Shown: positions 1-8,595, counted from the first letter of the stretch. The stretch: 64,000 nucleotides of DNA from Pontibacter russatus (GCF_009931655.1 NZ_CP047984.1:2002501-2066500); one strand, 5' to 3'. Notes: generated from the letters alone by a model not told the origin. Numbers and translations: made by a program.

Positions 1-248
1 GCCAGCAGCATATAAGCCCAGGTTGGCACGATAGCATCGGCACTGCATATAATGGCTACATTCTTGCCGTCATATACCGACCAGTCGTTTTCCTTCACAA
101 AAGCCCGGAAATTTTTCTCCTTCAGAATCAGGCCGTGGAAGAGGTTGTCTTTTATGTCATATACCACGCGCTCGCCCGGATGCAGCAGCAGTTCCAGGTT
201 CAGGGTCACGAGCGCGCTTTGCGCTACTTTATTGATTAGCTCCGCCAT
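1..248 (-). CDS. DUF2480 family protein (3' part beyond left edge)
   Basis: The leftward frame opens with ATG at 248 and runs off the window with 82 codons visible. It begins MAELINKVAQSALVTLNLE and contains a GERVVYDIKD stretch and an ADAIVPTWAYMLLA stretch, which I recognise as the DUF2480 family of Bacteroidota. Its function is not known. It starts 9 bp after the stop of tsaB on the same strand, so the two are probably co-transcribed. The carboxy end is not in the window. Confidence 0.8.
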   Translation of the reverse strand, partial: MAELINKVAQSALVTLNLELLLHPGERVVYDIKDNLFHGLILKEKNFRAFVKENDWSVYDGKNVAIICSADAIVPTWAYMLL

Positions 249-257
249 AGTTTTATA

Positions 258-953
258 TTATTTTATGCCTTTACCGGCACCTGTTATATAAACATCCTTA
301 AGGTAGAAGGGTTCATAGTAGGCCACATCTTCGAAGGCTTTCCGCGCATACTTCGCCAGGGCAAGCTGCCCGATTGTTTTTGCGGAGGGCAGCACATCAT
401 CCACAAACAAGGCGTGCTCTTTCTCCTTTACCAACTCTTTGAACTTCTGCGCTCCGCTCCCAAAGAATATAACCGGCTGTGCGGCTAACTTGTTTCCGAA
501 GGTGCGCTCCTCCAGCACAACAGGCTCAATGGGGCTCACCTCCTGCAACTGGCTGTCGAGAAGGCAGGCATATACCTCCATGCGGCGGGCATCCAGCATG
601 GGGCAAAACAGGTAACGCTCCGGCTGCGGGGTGGCCTGTATCACCTGGGCAGCCAACCCATATAGCGTAGACACCTCCAGCAGCGGGATATCGAGCGAGT
701 AGCACAGGCCTTTTGCCGTGGATGTGCCGATGCGGAGCCCGGTATAGGAGCCCGGCCCGCCTGATATGGCCACGGCATCCAAATCCTGCAGCGTGGCACC
801 GCAATTCTCTACCAACTGCGATATCATCACGGTGATATGGGAGGAGTGCGATTTCTCTATCTGCAGCTCAGACGCGCCCAGCAGTTGCTCATCCCTGAAC
901 AAAGCAATGGAGCAAACTGTGGTGGAAGTTTCGAGAGCGAGAAGCTTTGGCAT
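258..953 (-). CDS. tsaB: tRNA threonylcarbamoyladenosine biosynthesis protein TsaB
   Basis: This 231-residue protein begins MPKLLALETSTTVCSIALF and has the glycine-rich ISGGPGSYTGLRIG motif at residues 63-76, typical of the ASKHA-fold TsaB/YeaZ family. TsaB is the non-catalytic partner of TsaD in making the t6A modification next to the anticodon of ANN-decoding tRNAs in the cytoplasm. A longer frame reaches upstream to 1013, but the family homology begins at the ATG at 953 and a promoter-like TAATTTTG at 975-982 sits just ahead of it. The length is normal. The DUF2480 gene follows directly. Confidence 0.92.
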   Translation of the reverse strand: MPKLLALETSTTVCSIALFRDEQLLGASELQIEKSHSSHITVMISQLVENCGATLQDLDAVAISGGPGSYTGLRIGTSTAKGLCYSLDIPLLEVSTLYGLAAQVIQATPQPERYLFCPMLDARRMEVYACLLDSQLQEVSPIEPVVLEERTFGNKLAAQPVIFFGSGAQKFKELVKEKEHALFVDDVLPSAKTIGQLALAKYARKAFEDVAYYEPFYLKDVYITGAGKGIK

Positions 954-974
954 GGGGTATATATAGATACACAG

Positions 975-1005
975 CAAAATTAACTGAATGCGGCAAGGAA
1001 GCAAA
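975..1005 (-). promoter_or_regulatory. Predicted promoter of tsaB
   Basis: On the minus strand a TTTG (1002-1005) is followed after 19 bases by TAATTTTG (975-982), matching the Bacteroidota sigma-A form TTTG-N19..21-TAnnTTTG. It would start RNA near 968, giving a leader of about 15 bases for tsaB. Confidence 0.6.
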
Positions 1006-1031
1006 ATGCACACTATACCTGTATATAAAAC

Positions 1032-1067
1032 AGAAGAGGGTGGCGCACCGGTGCGCCACCCTCTTCT
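1032..1067 (-). terminator. Terminator of the rpmH-rnpA-ctpA unit
   Basis: A perfect 36-bp palindrome begins 15 bases after the ctpA stop. On the minus strand it is followed by GTTTTATATA, so it can act as an intrinsic terminator. Confidence 0.7.
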
Positions 1068-1082
1068 CTCCTGTCGTTCAGC

Positions 1083-2732
1083 TCAGTTCCCTTTTAAGTA
1101 GGCGTTGTATTTCTGCTCATCGCTGAGTACCTGCATCGCCGCCAGAATGTTCGGGTCGTCGTCGAACGTGGCCTCTATGTAGCCTTCCTGCAGGTAGTAG
1201 CGCGACGCAATTTCGGCTTCCAGCACTTCGCGTATCTCCGGCTTAAAGCGCGTCAGGTCGTTTGCCTTGTTGTGCGACACCTTTTTCCGGATGACGTCCA
1301 GCTCTGCTTTGATGTCGTCGTAGTGCTTGCCTTCCTTCGCCTGCTCCGCCACGTCTTCCAGTTCGCTTTCGACGCCCGTATTGTAAGACACGTCCTTATC
1401 GCTCAGAAAGGCGACAAACTTCTGGTACTCCTCATCACTCAGCTCAAATTTGGTGGCGTCCGGAATAGAGGGGTGCTCGGCCTTGTACTTGTTGGCATAC
1501 TCGAAGAAATGGCCCTTCGAGGCGATGGCCTTCGTGATATCGGCATACTCCGCTTGCTCTACTTCCACATCGGGGCTGATGCCGCCGCCGTCATATACCA
1601 CGCGCCCGTTGGCGGTCTTGAAAGCCACGCGCAGCGAATCCGGAATTTTGCCCACGCTGCCGTCTTCGTTGCGGTGCGTGTAGTCGATAGCCTGAATGCA
1701 GCGGCCGCTCGGTATATAATATTTGGCGGTGGTTACTTTCAGCTGTGAGTTGTAGGAAAGCGGGCGCGTGGCCTGCACCAGCCCTTTGCCGAAGGTGCGC
1801 TCCCCTATCAGCACGGCGCGGTCGTAGTCCTGCATTACGCCGGCCACAATCTCGGAGGCCGAGGCGCTGCGCGAGCTGGTCAGGATAACCAGCGGCATGT
1901 CCACGTCCAGGGGCTCGTCCAGCGACTTATAGGTTTTGTTCCACTCCGTCACCTTGCCTTTGGTGCTTACAATGTCTTTGCCTTTGTCCACAAACACGTT
2001 CGAGATGTTCACCGCCTCGTGCAGCAGCCCGCCGGGGTTGTCGCGCAGGTCGAAGATAATTTTCTCGGCGCCCATCTCCTTCAGCTTCTGCACCGCCATC
2101 CGCACTTCTTTCGAGGCGTCGACCGTGAAACCGGACAACTGGAAGTAGCCGATTTTATCGTTCATCATGCCATAATACGGCACGTTTTCCACCATGATGT
2201 TGGAGCGGGAGAGCTGCACGGTTCTGGGTTTAGACTGCCCATAGCTGCGGATCTCCAGTTTGATAGGGGTGTTGGCCTGCCCCTTCAGCAGCTTGCTTAC
2301 ATCAGCCGTCGACTTGCCGGTTACATTTACGCCGTCCACTTTCAGAATCTCGTCGCCAATCACCAGTCCTGCCTTTTGGGCGGGCGAGTCTTCGTAGGGC
2401 ATCTGCACCACCACCTTGCCGTCGCGGCTGCTGATAACGGCACCAATGCCACCGTACTGCCCCGTGGTCATGGTGCGGAAGTCTTCGATATCGTCCTCGG
2501 GTATATAGTTGGTGTACGGATCCAGGGACTTGAGCATGGCGTCGATGCCGGTGCGCATCATTTGCGCCGGGGGCACGTCGTCCACGTAATAGGTGTTTAC
2601 CTCTTTGAAAAGCGTCGCGAAAACATCAAGGTTTTTGGCAATCTGGAAGTAGCGCTCGGACTCAGACCTGAAGGAGAACAGCCCCAAGGCCAAGGTGCCG
2701 AACAGGAGACCGGCTATAGACTTCTTGTACAT
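1083..2732 (-). CDS. ctpA: C-terminal processing protease, S41 family
   Basis: A 549-residue S41A peptidase. An N-terminal hydrophobic anchor or signal (about residues 6-21) is followed by a PDZ domain (about 90-170) and the tail-specific protease core. The core carries FDLRDNPGGLL (about 227-237), the catalytic Ser291 within SASASE and Lys316 within TFGKG. The 25-residue Ser-Lys spacing equals that of E. coli Prc. Such enzymes cut periplasmic proteins from the C terminus under control of the PDZ domain. A C-terminal extension of about 170 residues follows the core. The gene lies 30 bp after rnpA on the same strand, probably in one transcript with rpmH. Confidence 0.9.
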   Translation of the reverse strand: MYKKSIAGLLFGTLALGLFSFRSESERYFQIAKNLDVFATLFKEVNTYYVDDVPPAQMMRTGIDAMLKSLDPYTNYIPEDDIEDFRTMTTGQYGGIGAVISSRDGKVVVQMPYEDSPAQKAGLVIGDEILKVDGVNVTGKSTADVSKLLKGQANTPIKLEIRSYGQSKPRTVQLSRSNIMVENVPYYGMMNDKIGYFQLSGFTVDASKEVRMAVQKLKEMGAEKIIFDLRDNPGGLLHEAVNISNVFVDKGKDIVSTKGKVTEWNKTYKSLDEPLDVDMPLVILTSSRSASASEIVAGVMQDYDRAVLIGERTFGKGLVQATRPLSYNSQLKVTTAKYYIPSGRCIQAIDYTHRNEDGSVGKIPDSLRVAFKTANGRVVYDGGGISPDVEVEQAEYADITKAIASKGHFFEYANKYKAEHPSIPDATKFELSDEEYQKFVAFLSDKDVSYNTGVESELEDVAEQAKEGKHYDDIKAELDVIRKKVSHNKANDLTRFKPEIREVLEAEIASRYYLQEGYIEATFDDDPNILAAMQVLSDEQKYNAYLKGN

Positions 2733-2762
2733 AATTTCAGGATTAGGTGGGACGCAGCAAGA

Positions 2763-3170
2763 CTACTTACTCAGACAACGCTCCAAACCTGAAATTAGTT
2801 TTTTCTGGATAGTATCAAAGGATTTTTTTTCTTTACCGATATAGAGGATGCCCAGCAGCCGCGGCGACTGCCCTGGGTTTTGGTAAAGTGCCTGCTTGTT
2901 GAGGCGGTAGGCTTCCCGTAGCTGCCGCTTCAGGCGGTTGCGGTCGGAGGCGCGCTTAAAGTAGCGCTTGGATACGGATATAAGCACCTGGGGCGGGCCA
3001 GGCGGCATATCCGGCGGCGTGTGGTAAACAAACCGCAGGGGGTACACATTAAAAGAAGAACCCTTACTAAACAGCAGCGCGATGAGGCGCTTACTGCACA
3101 AGCGTTCTTCTTTCGAAAATGTATGAGAAAACGGCTGCTCTTCCTGGTGTCCGTCAGCTGGCGTCAGCAT
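2763..3170 (-). CDS. rnpA: Ribonuclease P protein component
   Basis: A small basic protein of 135 residues with the RnpA signature RASDRNRLKRQLREAYRL; the RNR motif is at residues 77-79. It is the protein subunit of RNase P, which matures the 5' ends of tRNAs. I took the ATG at 3170; an upstream TTG at 3179 is possible but less likely. The N-terminal 15 residues before FSKEERL are not family-conserved. It follows rpmH by 42 bp, the classic bacterial gene pair, and precedes ctpA. Confidence 0.9.
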   Translation of the reverse strand: MLTPADGHQEEQPFSHTFSKEERLCSKRLIALLFSKGSSFNVYPLRFVYHTPPDMPPGPPQVLISVSKRYFKRASDRNRLKRQLREAYRLNKQALYQNPGQSPRLLGILYIGKEKKSFDTIQKKLISGLERCLSK

Positions 3171-3212
3171 CAGCGGCAACGAAGGGGCGGAGCTGCTATC
3201 CCTGATCAGGGA

Positions 3213-3374
3213 TTAAGCCGCCTTGTGTCTTTTTTCGTCAGAAACGGTCAGTTTCTTTCTGCCCTTGGCTCTTCTGCTGGCCAATACTCTTCTGCCGTTC
3301 GCGGTTTCCATTCTGGATCTGAAACCGTGCTTGTTTCTTCTTTTTCTCTGAGAAGGCTGGAATGTTCTTTTCAT
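3213..3374 (-). CDS. rpmH: 50S ribosomal protein L34
   Basis: A 53-residue, very basic protein read from the ATG at 3374, starting [20 protein letters not shown] and ending SDEKRHKAA. This is bL34, a protein of the large ribosomal subunit. The sequence after the first 20 residues ([18 protein letters not shown]) is the family's conserved block. It precedes rnpA as in most bacteria. A good promoter lies 29 bp upstream. Confidence 0.95.
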   Translation of the reverse strand: MKRTFQPSQRKRRNKHGFRSRMETANGRRVLASRRAKGRKKLTVSDEKRHKAA

Positions 3375-3402
3375 CGTCTGCCAATGCTTTTATTATGGCC
3401 TG

Positions 3403-3433
3403 CAAAATTAGGGAACCTTTTGTAGATTCGCAA
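3403..3433 (-). promoter_or_regulatory. Predicted promoter of rpmH-rnpA-ctpA
   Basis: On the minus strand TTG (3431-3433) is followed after 20 bases by TAATTTTG (3403-3410), a full match to the Bacteroidota -33/-7 pattern. The start point would be near 3396, about 20 bases before the rpmH ATG. Confidence 0.7.
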
Positions 3434-3501
3434 TGCCTGCCCCGGATTTTTTATAGCACGGGGCCGAGACGGCTTCTGTTCAGTTCACCAACAGGGGGTT
3501 T

Positions 3502-3553
3502 GATGGTTAAATGGCTGGTTGCTGATTGTTGGATATTGATTGTTGTATTGTTA
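3502..3553 (+). repeat. Low-complexity ATTGTTG-type intergenic repeat, copy 1
   Basis: A TG-rich stretch built from words such as GATTGTTG and ATGGTTAAATGGCTGGT. The 17-base word ATGGTTAAATGGCTGGT recurs exactly at 8327-8380, and GGTTGCTGATTGTT recurs inverted near 49370. It fills most of the 309-bp gap between rpmH and the M61 peptidase gene. The rest of that gap has the rpmH promoter and a CTTCAAAT-rich run near 3646-3661. Confidence 0.6.
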
Positions 3554-3683
3554 GTGCAGCATGGCTAACCCGTCTACGCTCATCTTTTTGTATGCTTATC
3601 CCATATAGTTAATTCTTATATTTTCAAACCTTCCCACCAACACATCTTCAAATCTTCAAATTGACAGACCACTACCTTTCTAT

Positions 3684-5399
3684 ATGATCCGTTACCACCT
3701 CTCATACCAGAACCCGCTCACGCACTTTGTCGACATCACGCTGACTATATCCCAGAACCAGCAGCGGGACCTATACCTGCAACTGCCCGCCTGGCGCCCC
3801 GGCCGCTACGAACTGCAGCACTTCGCCCAGAAGCTGCGCGGCATCACCGCCCAGGCCAATGGCCAGTCCATTCCCATCAGCAAGATGACAAAAGACCGAT
3901 GGCTGGTGGAAGCGGGCGAAGCAGACACTTTATATATAAGCTACAGCTTCTTTGCCCGCCAGATGGATGCCGGCGGCTCGTGGCTGGACGAGGAGCAGCT
4001 GTATCTCAACCCCATCAACTGCCTGATGGCGGTAGAAGGCCGCGAGCAGGAGCCGAGCCAACTGCAGCTATATATACCTGCGCACTGGGAGATTGCCTGC
4101 GGACTGCCGGAGAAAGAAAAGCATGTGCTGGAAGCCCCAAACTTCGACGCGCTGGTCGACAGCCCGTTCATTGCCAGCGGCAGCCTGAAAAAGGAAGTAT
4201 ACGAGGTGAACGGCAACCGCTTTTATATATGGCTGCAGGGCGATTGCCAGCCAGACTGGGAAAAGATAAAGTGTGATTTTGCCGCCTTCACCAGGGAGCA
4301 ACTGGAGGTGTTCGGAGATTTCCCGGTGCCGGCATACCATTACCTGAACCAGATTTTGCCTTACCGTTTCTACCACGGCGTGGAGCACAGCCACTCCACC
4401 GTTATCACGCTCGGTCCGGGTGAGTTGCTGATGCAGCCGAGTTTATATAAGGAGTTGCTTGGGGTGAGTTCGCATGAGCTGTTCCACACCTGGAACATCA
4501 AAAAAATACGCCCCGAGGAGATGCTGCCCTACAACTTTGCGCAGGAGAACTACTTCCGGACAGGCTACGTGGCGGAAGGCATCACCACCTACTACGGCGA
4601 CTATATGCTGGCGCGGGCAGGCGTGTTCACGGCAACGCAGTATTTCGAGGAACTGAACACGACGCTGCAGCGCTACTTCGCCGACGACGGCCACCACCAC
4701 CTCTCCCTCGCCGACTCCTCTTTCGATTTGTGGCTGGACGGCTACAAGCCCGGCATTCCTGACCGCAAGGTGTCCATCTATATAAAAGGCTCCCTCACCG
4801 CCCTGCTGCTGGACCTGCAACTGCGACAGGCAACGAACAATGCAGCCTCACTCGACACAGTGATGCGCAAAATGTGGGAAAACTTTGGGAAGAAGGATAT
4901 AGGGTATACGGAACAGGATTACGCCGCATTGGTTGATGAAGTGGCGGGCCAATCGTTCTGCGATTACTTCGACAATTTTATATATGGCACCACGCCGCTG
5001 GAGCCTGCTTTAGACGAAGCCTTGCAGTTTGTCGGCTGCACCCTGAAAGCGCAGGAAAACCCGCTGCTGCACGAGGGAATTTATGGCTTCAAAACCACAT
5101 CAGATCAAATGGTGAAAGTAACAGCCGTCGCCCCAAACTCCCCCGCCAGCAAGGTACTGAGCATAGACGATGAACTGGTGGCGCTGAACGGTCGCAAACT
5201 CGAAAACAACCTGCAGCAACTGCTCGCGCTGCAGCCGCGTGCGGTGGAACTGATCCTGTTCCGGGAGAAAAAACTGCGGACGGTCACTTTGCGGACAGAC
5301 GGCAAAAACTACTACAGCAAATTCACTATAGAAAAATGCGCCGACGCCACCGAAGCGCAGAAGCAGAACTTTAAGCTATGGCTGAAGCAGGAGTTTTGA
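3684..5399 (+). CDS. M61 family metallopeptidase with PDZ domain
   Basis: A 571-residue protein with the zinc-binding HELFH at residues 264-268 inside SSHELFHTWNIKKIRPEEM. An N-terminal beta domain comes before it and a PDZ-like domain (about 450-545) after it. This is the layout of M61 glycyl aminopeptidases. No signal peptide is visible, so it may be cytoplasmic, although many relatives are exported. The coding sequence holds six TATATA hexamers, several as in-frame Tyr-Ile (TAT ATA), where composition predicts about 0.2. It stands alone, facing away from rpmH and converging with the next gene. The substrate cannot be deduced. Confidence 0.9.
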   Translation: MIRYHLSYQNPLTHFVDITLTISQNQQRDLYLQLPAWRPGRYELQHFAQKLRGITAQANGQSIPISKMTKDRWLVEAGEADTLYISYSFFARQMDAGGSWLDEEQLYLNPINCLMAVEGREQEPSQLQLYIPAHWEIACGLPEKEKHVLEAPNFDALVDSPFIASGSLKKEVYEVNGNRFYIWLQGDCQPDWEKIKCDFAAFTREQLEVFGDFPVPAYHYLNQILPYRFYHGVEHSHSTVITLGPGELLMQPSLYKELLGVSSHELFHTWNIKKIRPEEMLPYNFAQENYFRTGYVAEGITTYYGDYMLARAGVFTATQYFEELNTTLQRYFADDGHHHLSLADSSFDLWLDGYKPGIPDRKVSIYIKGSLTALLLDLQLRQATNNAASLDTVMRKMWENFGKKDIGYTEQDYAALVDEVAGQSFCDYFDNFIYGTTPLEPALDEALQFVGCTLKAQENPLLHEGIYGFKTTSDQMVKVTAVAPNSPASKVLSIDDELVALNGRKLENNLQQLLALQPRAVELILFREKKLRTVTLRTDGKNYYSKFTIEKCADATEAQKQNFKLWLKQEF

Positions 5400-5401
5400 A
5401 T

Positions 5402-5572
5402 AGAGACGCAGGACGTTAGACTTAAGACACAAGACATATCTATGAGAAACATCACTTCATCTTTTGGAGAGCACCATGATGTAGATATATACTTAGCAGG
5501 TATATTACTTTAATCCAGCGTAGGGATAAGAGAAAAGTTTTGCTTCTTATGTCTAACGCCCTGTGTCCTGTT
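5402..5572. repeat. GACACAGGAC-type intergenic repeat pair
   Basis: The gap between two convergent genes begins with a run of AGAC/AGGAC words (about 5402-5436, with GTTAGAC inside) and ends with the inverted form (GTCTAACGCCCTGTGTCCTG, about 5550-5569). The word family recurs at 40701-40720, 44817-44848 and 47095-47128, always between genes. No hairpin with a T-tract was seen that would serve as terminator. Confidence 0.5.
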
Positions 5573-6811
5573 TCAATTAAACAGCAGCTTCAGGTAAAAA
5601 GAGGGCTGCTTGAGGCGCTGGCGCAGGTCGAGGTCGTTGAACATGCAGGAGATGGTTTCGGCGAGGGCCTTGTTTCTGGAGGCTTTGGCCGCCACCTGGT
5701 TGAAGAGCCACGGGTAATCCAGCAACTGCTGCATCCTGCGGCTCAGTTTCAGCTCTTTCCAGAGGCGGTTGTAGACAGCGGCATCATATGCCTTCATAAA
5801 ATCCGCGGAGAAGTTCTGCTCTTGTAAACATTTCTCTGCCTGCTCTGCGGCCCAGCGCCCGCTAATCATGGCGTTGCTGATGCCCTCGCCGGTGAATGGG
5901 TCAATCAGCGCCCCGGCATCGCCCACCAGCATATAGTTTGCGCCGGAGATGCTTCTTTTTTTGGAGCCCAGCGGCAGACCATAGCCTTTGATATCGCCGA
6001 TAAGTTGGGCATTGGCGAAGCGCTTCTGCAGTTCCGGGTGCTCCTGTATCATCCGAAGCATCTCTTTTTTCAGGTTCACTTTCTTTTTGCTCACCACGCT
6101 GCTCAGCATCCCCACGCCCACGTTGGCGTGGCCGTTCGGCAGCGGGAATATCCAGAAGTAACCCGGCAGAAAGTCTTTGAAGAAATGCAGCTCGATGAAG
6201 TTATCCTGGTCCAGCGCCGCCACGTTCTGGTAATACGCGCGCAGGCCCGCACAGTAGTGTTCCGGCTCCTGCTGCAGGTTGGCCACGTGCCGCGCAAACC
6301 CCGACTGCGCCCCATTGGCCACTATCAACAATTTTGCCTGCACCAGCGGCTCTCCGCTTTTATCCGACAAGATAAAGCTGCCGTCGGGTTGCCGCTCATA
6401 CTGAGTCAGTTCCACACCTTCGCACAGTTGCACCTCCGGGCGCTGCCGCACCTGCTCTATCAAGAAGTTATCGAAATGAAGGCGTTTGGCTATATAGCCT
6501 GCCGGGGAATCCTGGCTTTTGTTGTAGTTGTATTTAAAAGGCACGCTGAGCTGGTGCCCTCCGGGAGATATGAAATGAATGCCCCACGAAGGCAGCGCCT
6601 CCTGCTGCTGGCTGAACAGGCCGGGCAACTCGGGCGAGATGCGCCGCAGCTCATTCACCACTTTGCCGCTCAGGGCGTCGCCGCAGACTTTATCGCGCGG
6701 GAAGTTGGCCTTATCGACCAGGAGCGACGGGATGCCTTTGTTGGCCAGGTGCAGGGCCGCCGTTGCGCCGCCCGGCCCGGCTCCCAGTATACAGATTTCG
6801 GTTTGGTACAT
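5573..6811 (-). CDS. Geranylgeranyl reductase family FAD-dependent oxidoreductase
   Basis: A 412-residue flavoprotein. The FAD-binding GAGPGG is at residues 10-15, FPRDKVCGDALSG follows at about 38-49, and the second FAD motif VGDAGALIDPFTGEGISNAM is near residue 285. These are marks of the geranylgeranyl reductase/PHBH-like family, which reduces isoprenoid chains or hydroxylates aromatic compounds. The substrate is not clear from sequence; reduction of menaquinone or other isoprenoids would be possible in this phylum. The ATG at 6811 is well placed, with no ribosome site. Its neighbours do not suggest a pathway. Confidence 0.85.
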   Translation of the reverse strand: MYQTEICILGAGPGGATAALHLANKGIPSLLVDKANFPRDKVCGDALSGKVVNELRRISPELPGLFSQQQEALPSWGIHFISPGGHQLSVPFKYNYNKSQDSPAGYIAKRLHFDNFLIEQVRQRPEVQLCEGVELTQYERQPDGSFILSDKSGEPLVQAKLLIVANGAQSGFARHVANLQQEPEHYCAGLRAYYQNVAALDQDNFIELHFFKDFLPGYFWIFPLPNGHANVGVGMLSSVVSKKKVNLKKEMLRMIQEHPELQKRFANAQLIGDIKGYGLPLGSKKRSISGANYMLVGDAGALIDPFTGEGISNAMISGRWAAEQAEKCLQEQNFSADFMKAYDAAVYNRLWKELKLSRRMQQLLDYPWLFNQVAAKASRNKALAETISCMFNDLDLRQRLKQPSFYLKLLFN

Positions 6812-6882
6812 GCCCTAACATATGAACAAGACGAAAGATAAGAATTTACCCCTACAGCCACACTGCCCCGCGCACAAAAAAA

Positions 6883-6909
6883 GGAGGACAACCTGAACGG
6901 CCATCCTCC
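6883..6909 (-). terminator. Terminator of the 66-residue protein gene
   Basis: A GGAGGA/TCCTCC stem whose minus-strand 3' side runs into seven T residues. It lies 39 bases after the stop of the small gene at 6948. Confidence 0.75.
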
Positions 6910-6947
6910 CTTATATTTTCATAGTTTTAATTTTGCTCGTGGTATTG

Positions 6948-7148
6948 CTACTTCTTGTCGTACGGCGTGTTATTGCCACCCTTCGCCAGGTTACGGTTTG
7001 GGTTCTGTACTTTGGTAGCGTCTTTGTTTAGCGCGTTGCGGTTTGGGTTGTCGTCGATGTTGCCCATCAACTTATTCGTGTCTTCGCCGCTTGGGTTATT
7101 TTTCTTCAGCTCGTTTATATCCTTACTGTCTTTATTCTTGGTGCTCAT
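6948..7148 (-). CDS. Small hydrophilic hypothetical protein
   Basis: A 66-residue protein, MSTKNKDSKDINELKKNNPS onward, with many Asn, Lys and Asp and no hydrophobic core, so it is probably disordered. It holds two PNRN words (DNPNRNALN and QNPNRNLAK). I do not recognise the family. Support for a real gene is its own terminator and a GAGGAG stretch about 9 bases before the ATG, unusual in a phylum that mostly lacks Shine-Dalgarno sites. The composition resembles small stress-type proteins, but that is a guess. Confidence 0.65.
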   Translation of the reverse strand: MSTKNKDSKDINELKKNNPSGEDTNKLMGNIDDNPNRNALNKDATKVQNPNRNLAKGGNNTPYDKK

Positions 7149-7344
7149 AATCCAATCTCCTCATTAGCCTATAGATTGTTTTACCCCGTTCGCCTTTATT
7201 TTGTTACAAATCATTACTATTCATTTTCAGACAGGCCATACATATATAATACCTGATTTTATATATACTGCTGAGTTTTAAGGCTGAGCTTGGACTTATA
7301 TATAGCCTCCAAGCCTACAGCACCACCGCCTGTTCAGAAACAAA

Positions 7345-7367
7345 AAAGGAGAGCTTGGCTCTCCTTT
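7345..7367 (-). terminator. Terminator of the PfkB kinase gene
   Basis: A perfect 10-bp stem (AAAGGAGAGC/GCTCTCCTTT) with a 3-base loop; the minus-strand 3' side continues into T residues. It lies 27 bases past the stop codon. Confidence 0.8.
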
Positions 7368-7393
7368 CTGTACATCTACTATAAAAGCCTGCG

Positions 7394-8317
7394 CTACTGC
7401 AGCACCGTATCGAAAGCCACCAGGCGAACGAAACGCTGCACCCGGTCCTCGATTTCATGCTGCGAGAGGTTTTTCAGGCGCTCTGTCCCGAACTTCTCCA
7501 CGCAGAACGAGGCCATGGCCGAGCCATATATCACAGCGCGTTTCATGTTTTCAAAGCTGGTGTCGCCGGTGCTGGCGATGTATCCGATGAAGCCGCCCGC
7601 AAACGTGTCGCCGGCGCCGGTCGGGTCAAACACTTCCTCCAGCGGCAGGGCCGGCGCAAAGAAGACCTTCTCCTCGTTGAACAACAGGGCACCGTGCTCG
7701 CCTTTCTTGATGATGAGGAACCTCGGCCCCATCGCCATAATCACTTTCGCGGCTTTCGCTAACGAGTATTCCCCGCTTAGTTGGCGCGCCTCCTCGTCGT
7801 TGATGGACAGCACGTCTACCAGCGCGATGGTCTCCTTCAGAGCATCCAGGGCAATGTCCATCCAGAAGTTCATGGTGTCCATCACCACCAGTTTCGGGCG
7901 CTCGTGCAGGCGCTCCATCACTGTGCGCTGCACCTGCGGGGCCAGGTTGCCCAGCATCAGGAACTCGCAGCCCTGGTAGCTGTCCGGAATGACCGGGTCA
8001 AAGTCGCCGAGCACGTTCAGCTCCGTCACCAGCGTTTCGCGGCTGTTCATGTCATTAAAGTAGCGGCCCGACCAGAAGAAAGACTTCTCATCTTCCTTTA
8101 CCTGCACGCCCTCGGTGCTGATGTGGCGCTGGTGCATCAGCTGTATATGGCCCTGTTCGAAGTCGCCTCCCACCACAGAAACCACGTTCACGGGCTTCAC
8201 GAAATAAGAGGCCGCCAGCGATATATAAGTGGCCGCACCGCCTACGATTTTGTCTGTTTTCCCGAAGGGCGTCTCCAGCGCGTCAAACGCCATCGACCCT
8301 ACTACTGTTAAGCTCAT
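7394..8317 (-). CDS. PfkB family sugar/nucleoside kinase
   Basis: A 307-residue ribokinase-fold protein with the N-terminal glycine pair VGGAATYISLAAS (about residues 25-37) and the C-terminal signature DPTGAGDTFAGGF (231-243), where Asp237 is the catalytic base. These kinases phosphorylate sugars, nucleosides or related alcohols with ATP. The exact substrate cannot be read from the sequence; adenosine or ribose kinase-like roles are both possible. The gene stands alone with a strong terminator. The space upstream is taken up by an ATTGTTG-type repeat, so its promoter is unclear. Confidence 0.88.
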   Translation of the reverse strand: MSLTVVGSMAFDALETPFGKTDKIVGGAATYISLAASYFVKPVNVVSVVGGDFEQGHIQLMHQRHISTEGVQVKEDEKSFFWSGRYFNDMNSRETLVTELNVLGDFDPVIPDSYQGCEFLMLGNLAPQVQRTVMERLHERPKLVVMDTMNFWMDIALDALKETIALVDVLSINDEEARQLSGEYSLAKAAKVIMAMGPRFLIIKKGEHGALLFNEEKVFFAPALPLEEVFDPTGAGDTFAGGFIGYIASTGDTSFENMKRAVIYGSAMASFCVEKFGTERLKNLSQHEIEDRVQRFVRLVAFDTVLQ

Positions 8318-8326
8318 ATCTTTTTA

Positions 8327-8380
8327 TTGTTGATTGTTAGTTGTTGATTGTTGAATGGCTTTATGGTTAAATGGCTGGTC
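8327..8380 (+). repeat. Low-complexity ATTGTTG-type intergenic repeat, copy 2
   Basis: TG-rich words (ATTGTTGATTGTTAG, TTGTTGATTGTTGA) followed by ATGGTTAAATGGCTGGT, the same 17-base word as at 3502-3553. It starts 9 bases before the PfkB kinase start codon, on the upstream side. Confidence 0.6.
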
Positions 8381-8414
8381 TGCATTCAAATTTTAGCCGC
8401 CAACCGAAACAAAA

Positions 8415-8442
8415 AAGCCCTTGAAGTTGGCTTCAAGGGCTT
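8415..8442 (-). terminator. Terminator of tRNA-His
   Basis: A perfect 12-bp stem (AAGCCCTTGAAG/CTTCAAGGGCTT) with a 4-base loop, followed on the minus strand by T residues. Its 5' edge overlaps the last base of the encoded CCA. Confidence 0.85.
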
Positions 8443-8519
8443 GGGGTGGAAGATGGGGCTCGAACCCACGACCCCCAGAATCACAATCTGGTGCTCTAAC
8501 CGACTGAGCTACAACCACC
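8442..8519 (-). tRNA. tRNA-His (anticodon GTG)
   Basis: Folded by hand on the minus strand. There is a G at -1 (8519), D stem GCTC/GAGC, anticodon stem CCAGA/TCTGG around loop TTGTGAT with anticodon GTG, T arm with TTCGAGC, discriminator C and encoded CCA. The -1 G opposite C73 is the identity mark of tRNA-His. The acceptor stem reads GTGGTTG against CTTCCAC, leaving two adjacent T:T mismatches at 5:68 and 6:67, which is odd. Confidence 0.92.
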
Positions 8520-8537
8520 GTGTCTCGTTTGAGTGTG

Positions 8538-8567
8538 CAAATATACGGAGGAAATGACACAATGCAA
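8538..8567 (-). promoter_or_regulatory. Predicted promoter of tRNA-His
   Basis: On the minus strand TTG (8565-8567), a 19-base spacer and TATATTTG (8538-8545) match the Bacteroidota consensus. The RNA would start about 12 bases before the tRNA. Confidence 0.75.
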
Positions 8568-8595
8568 TATCCTGCCGCATTTTTCGCGCAAAATT

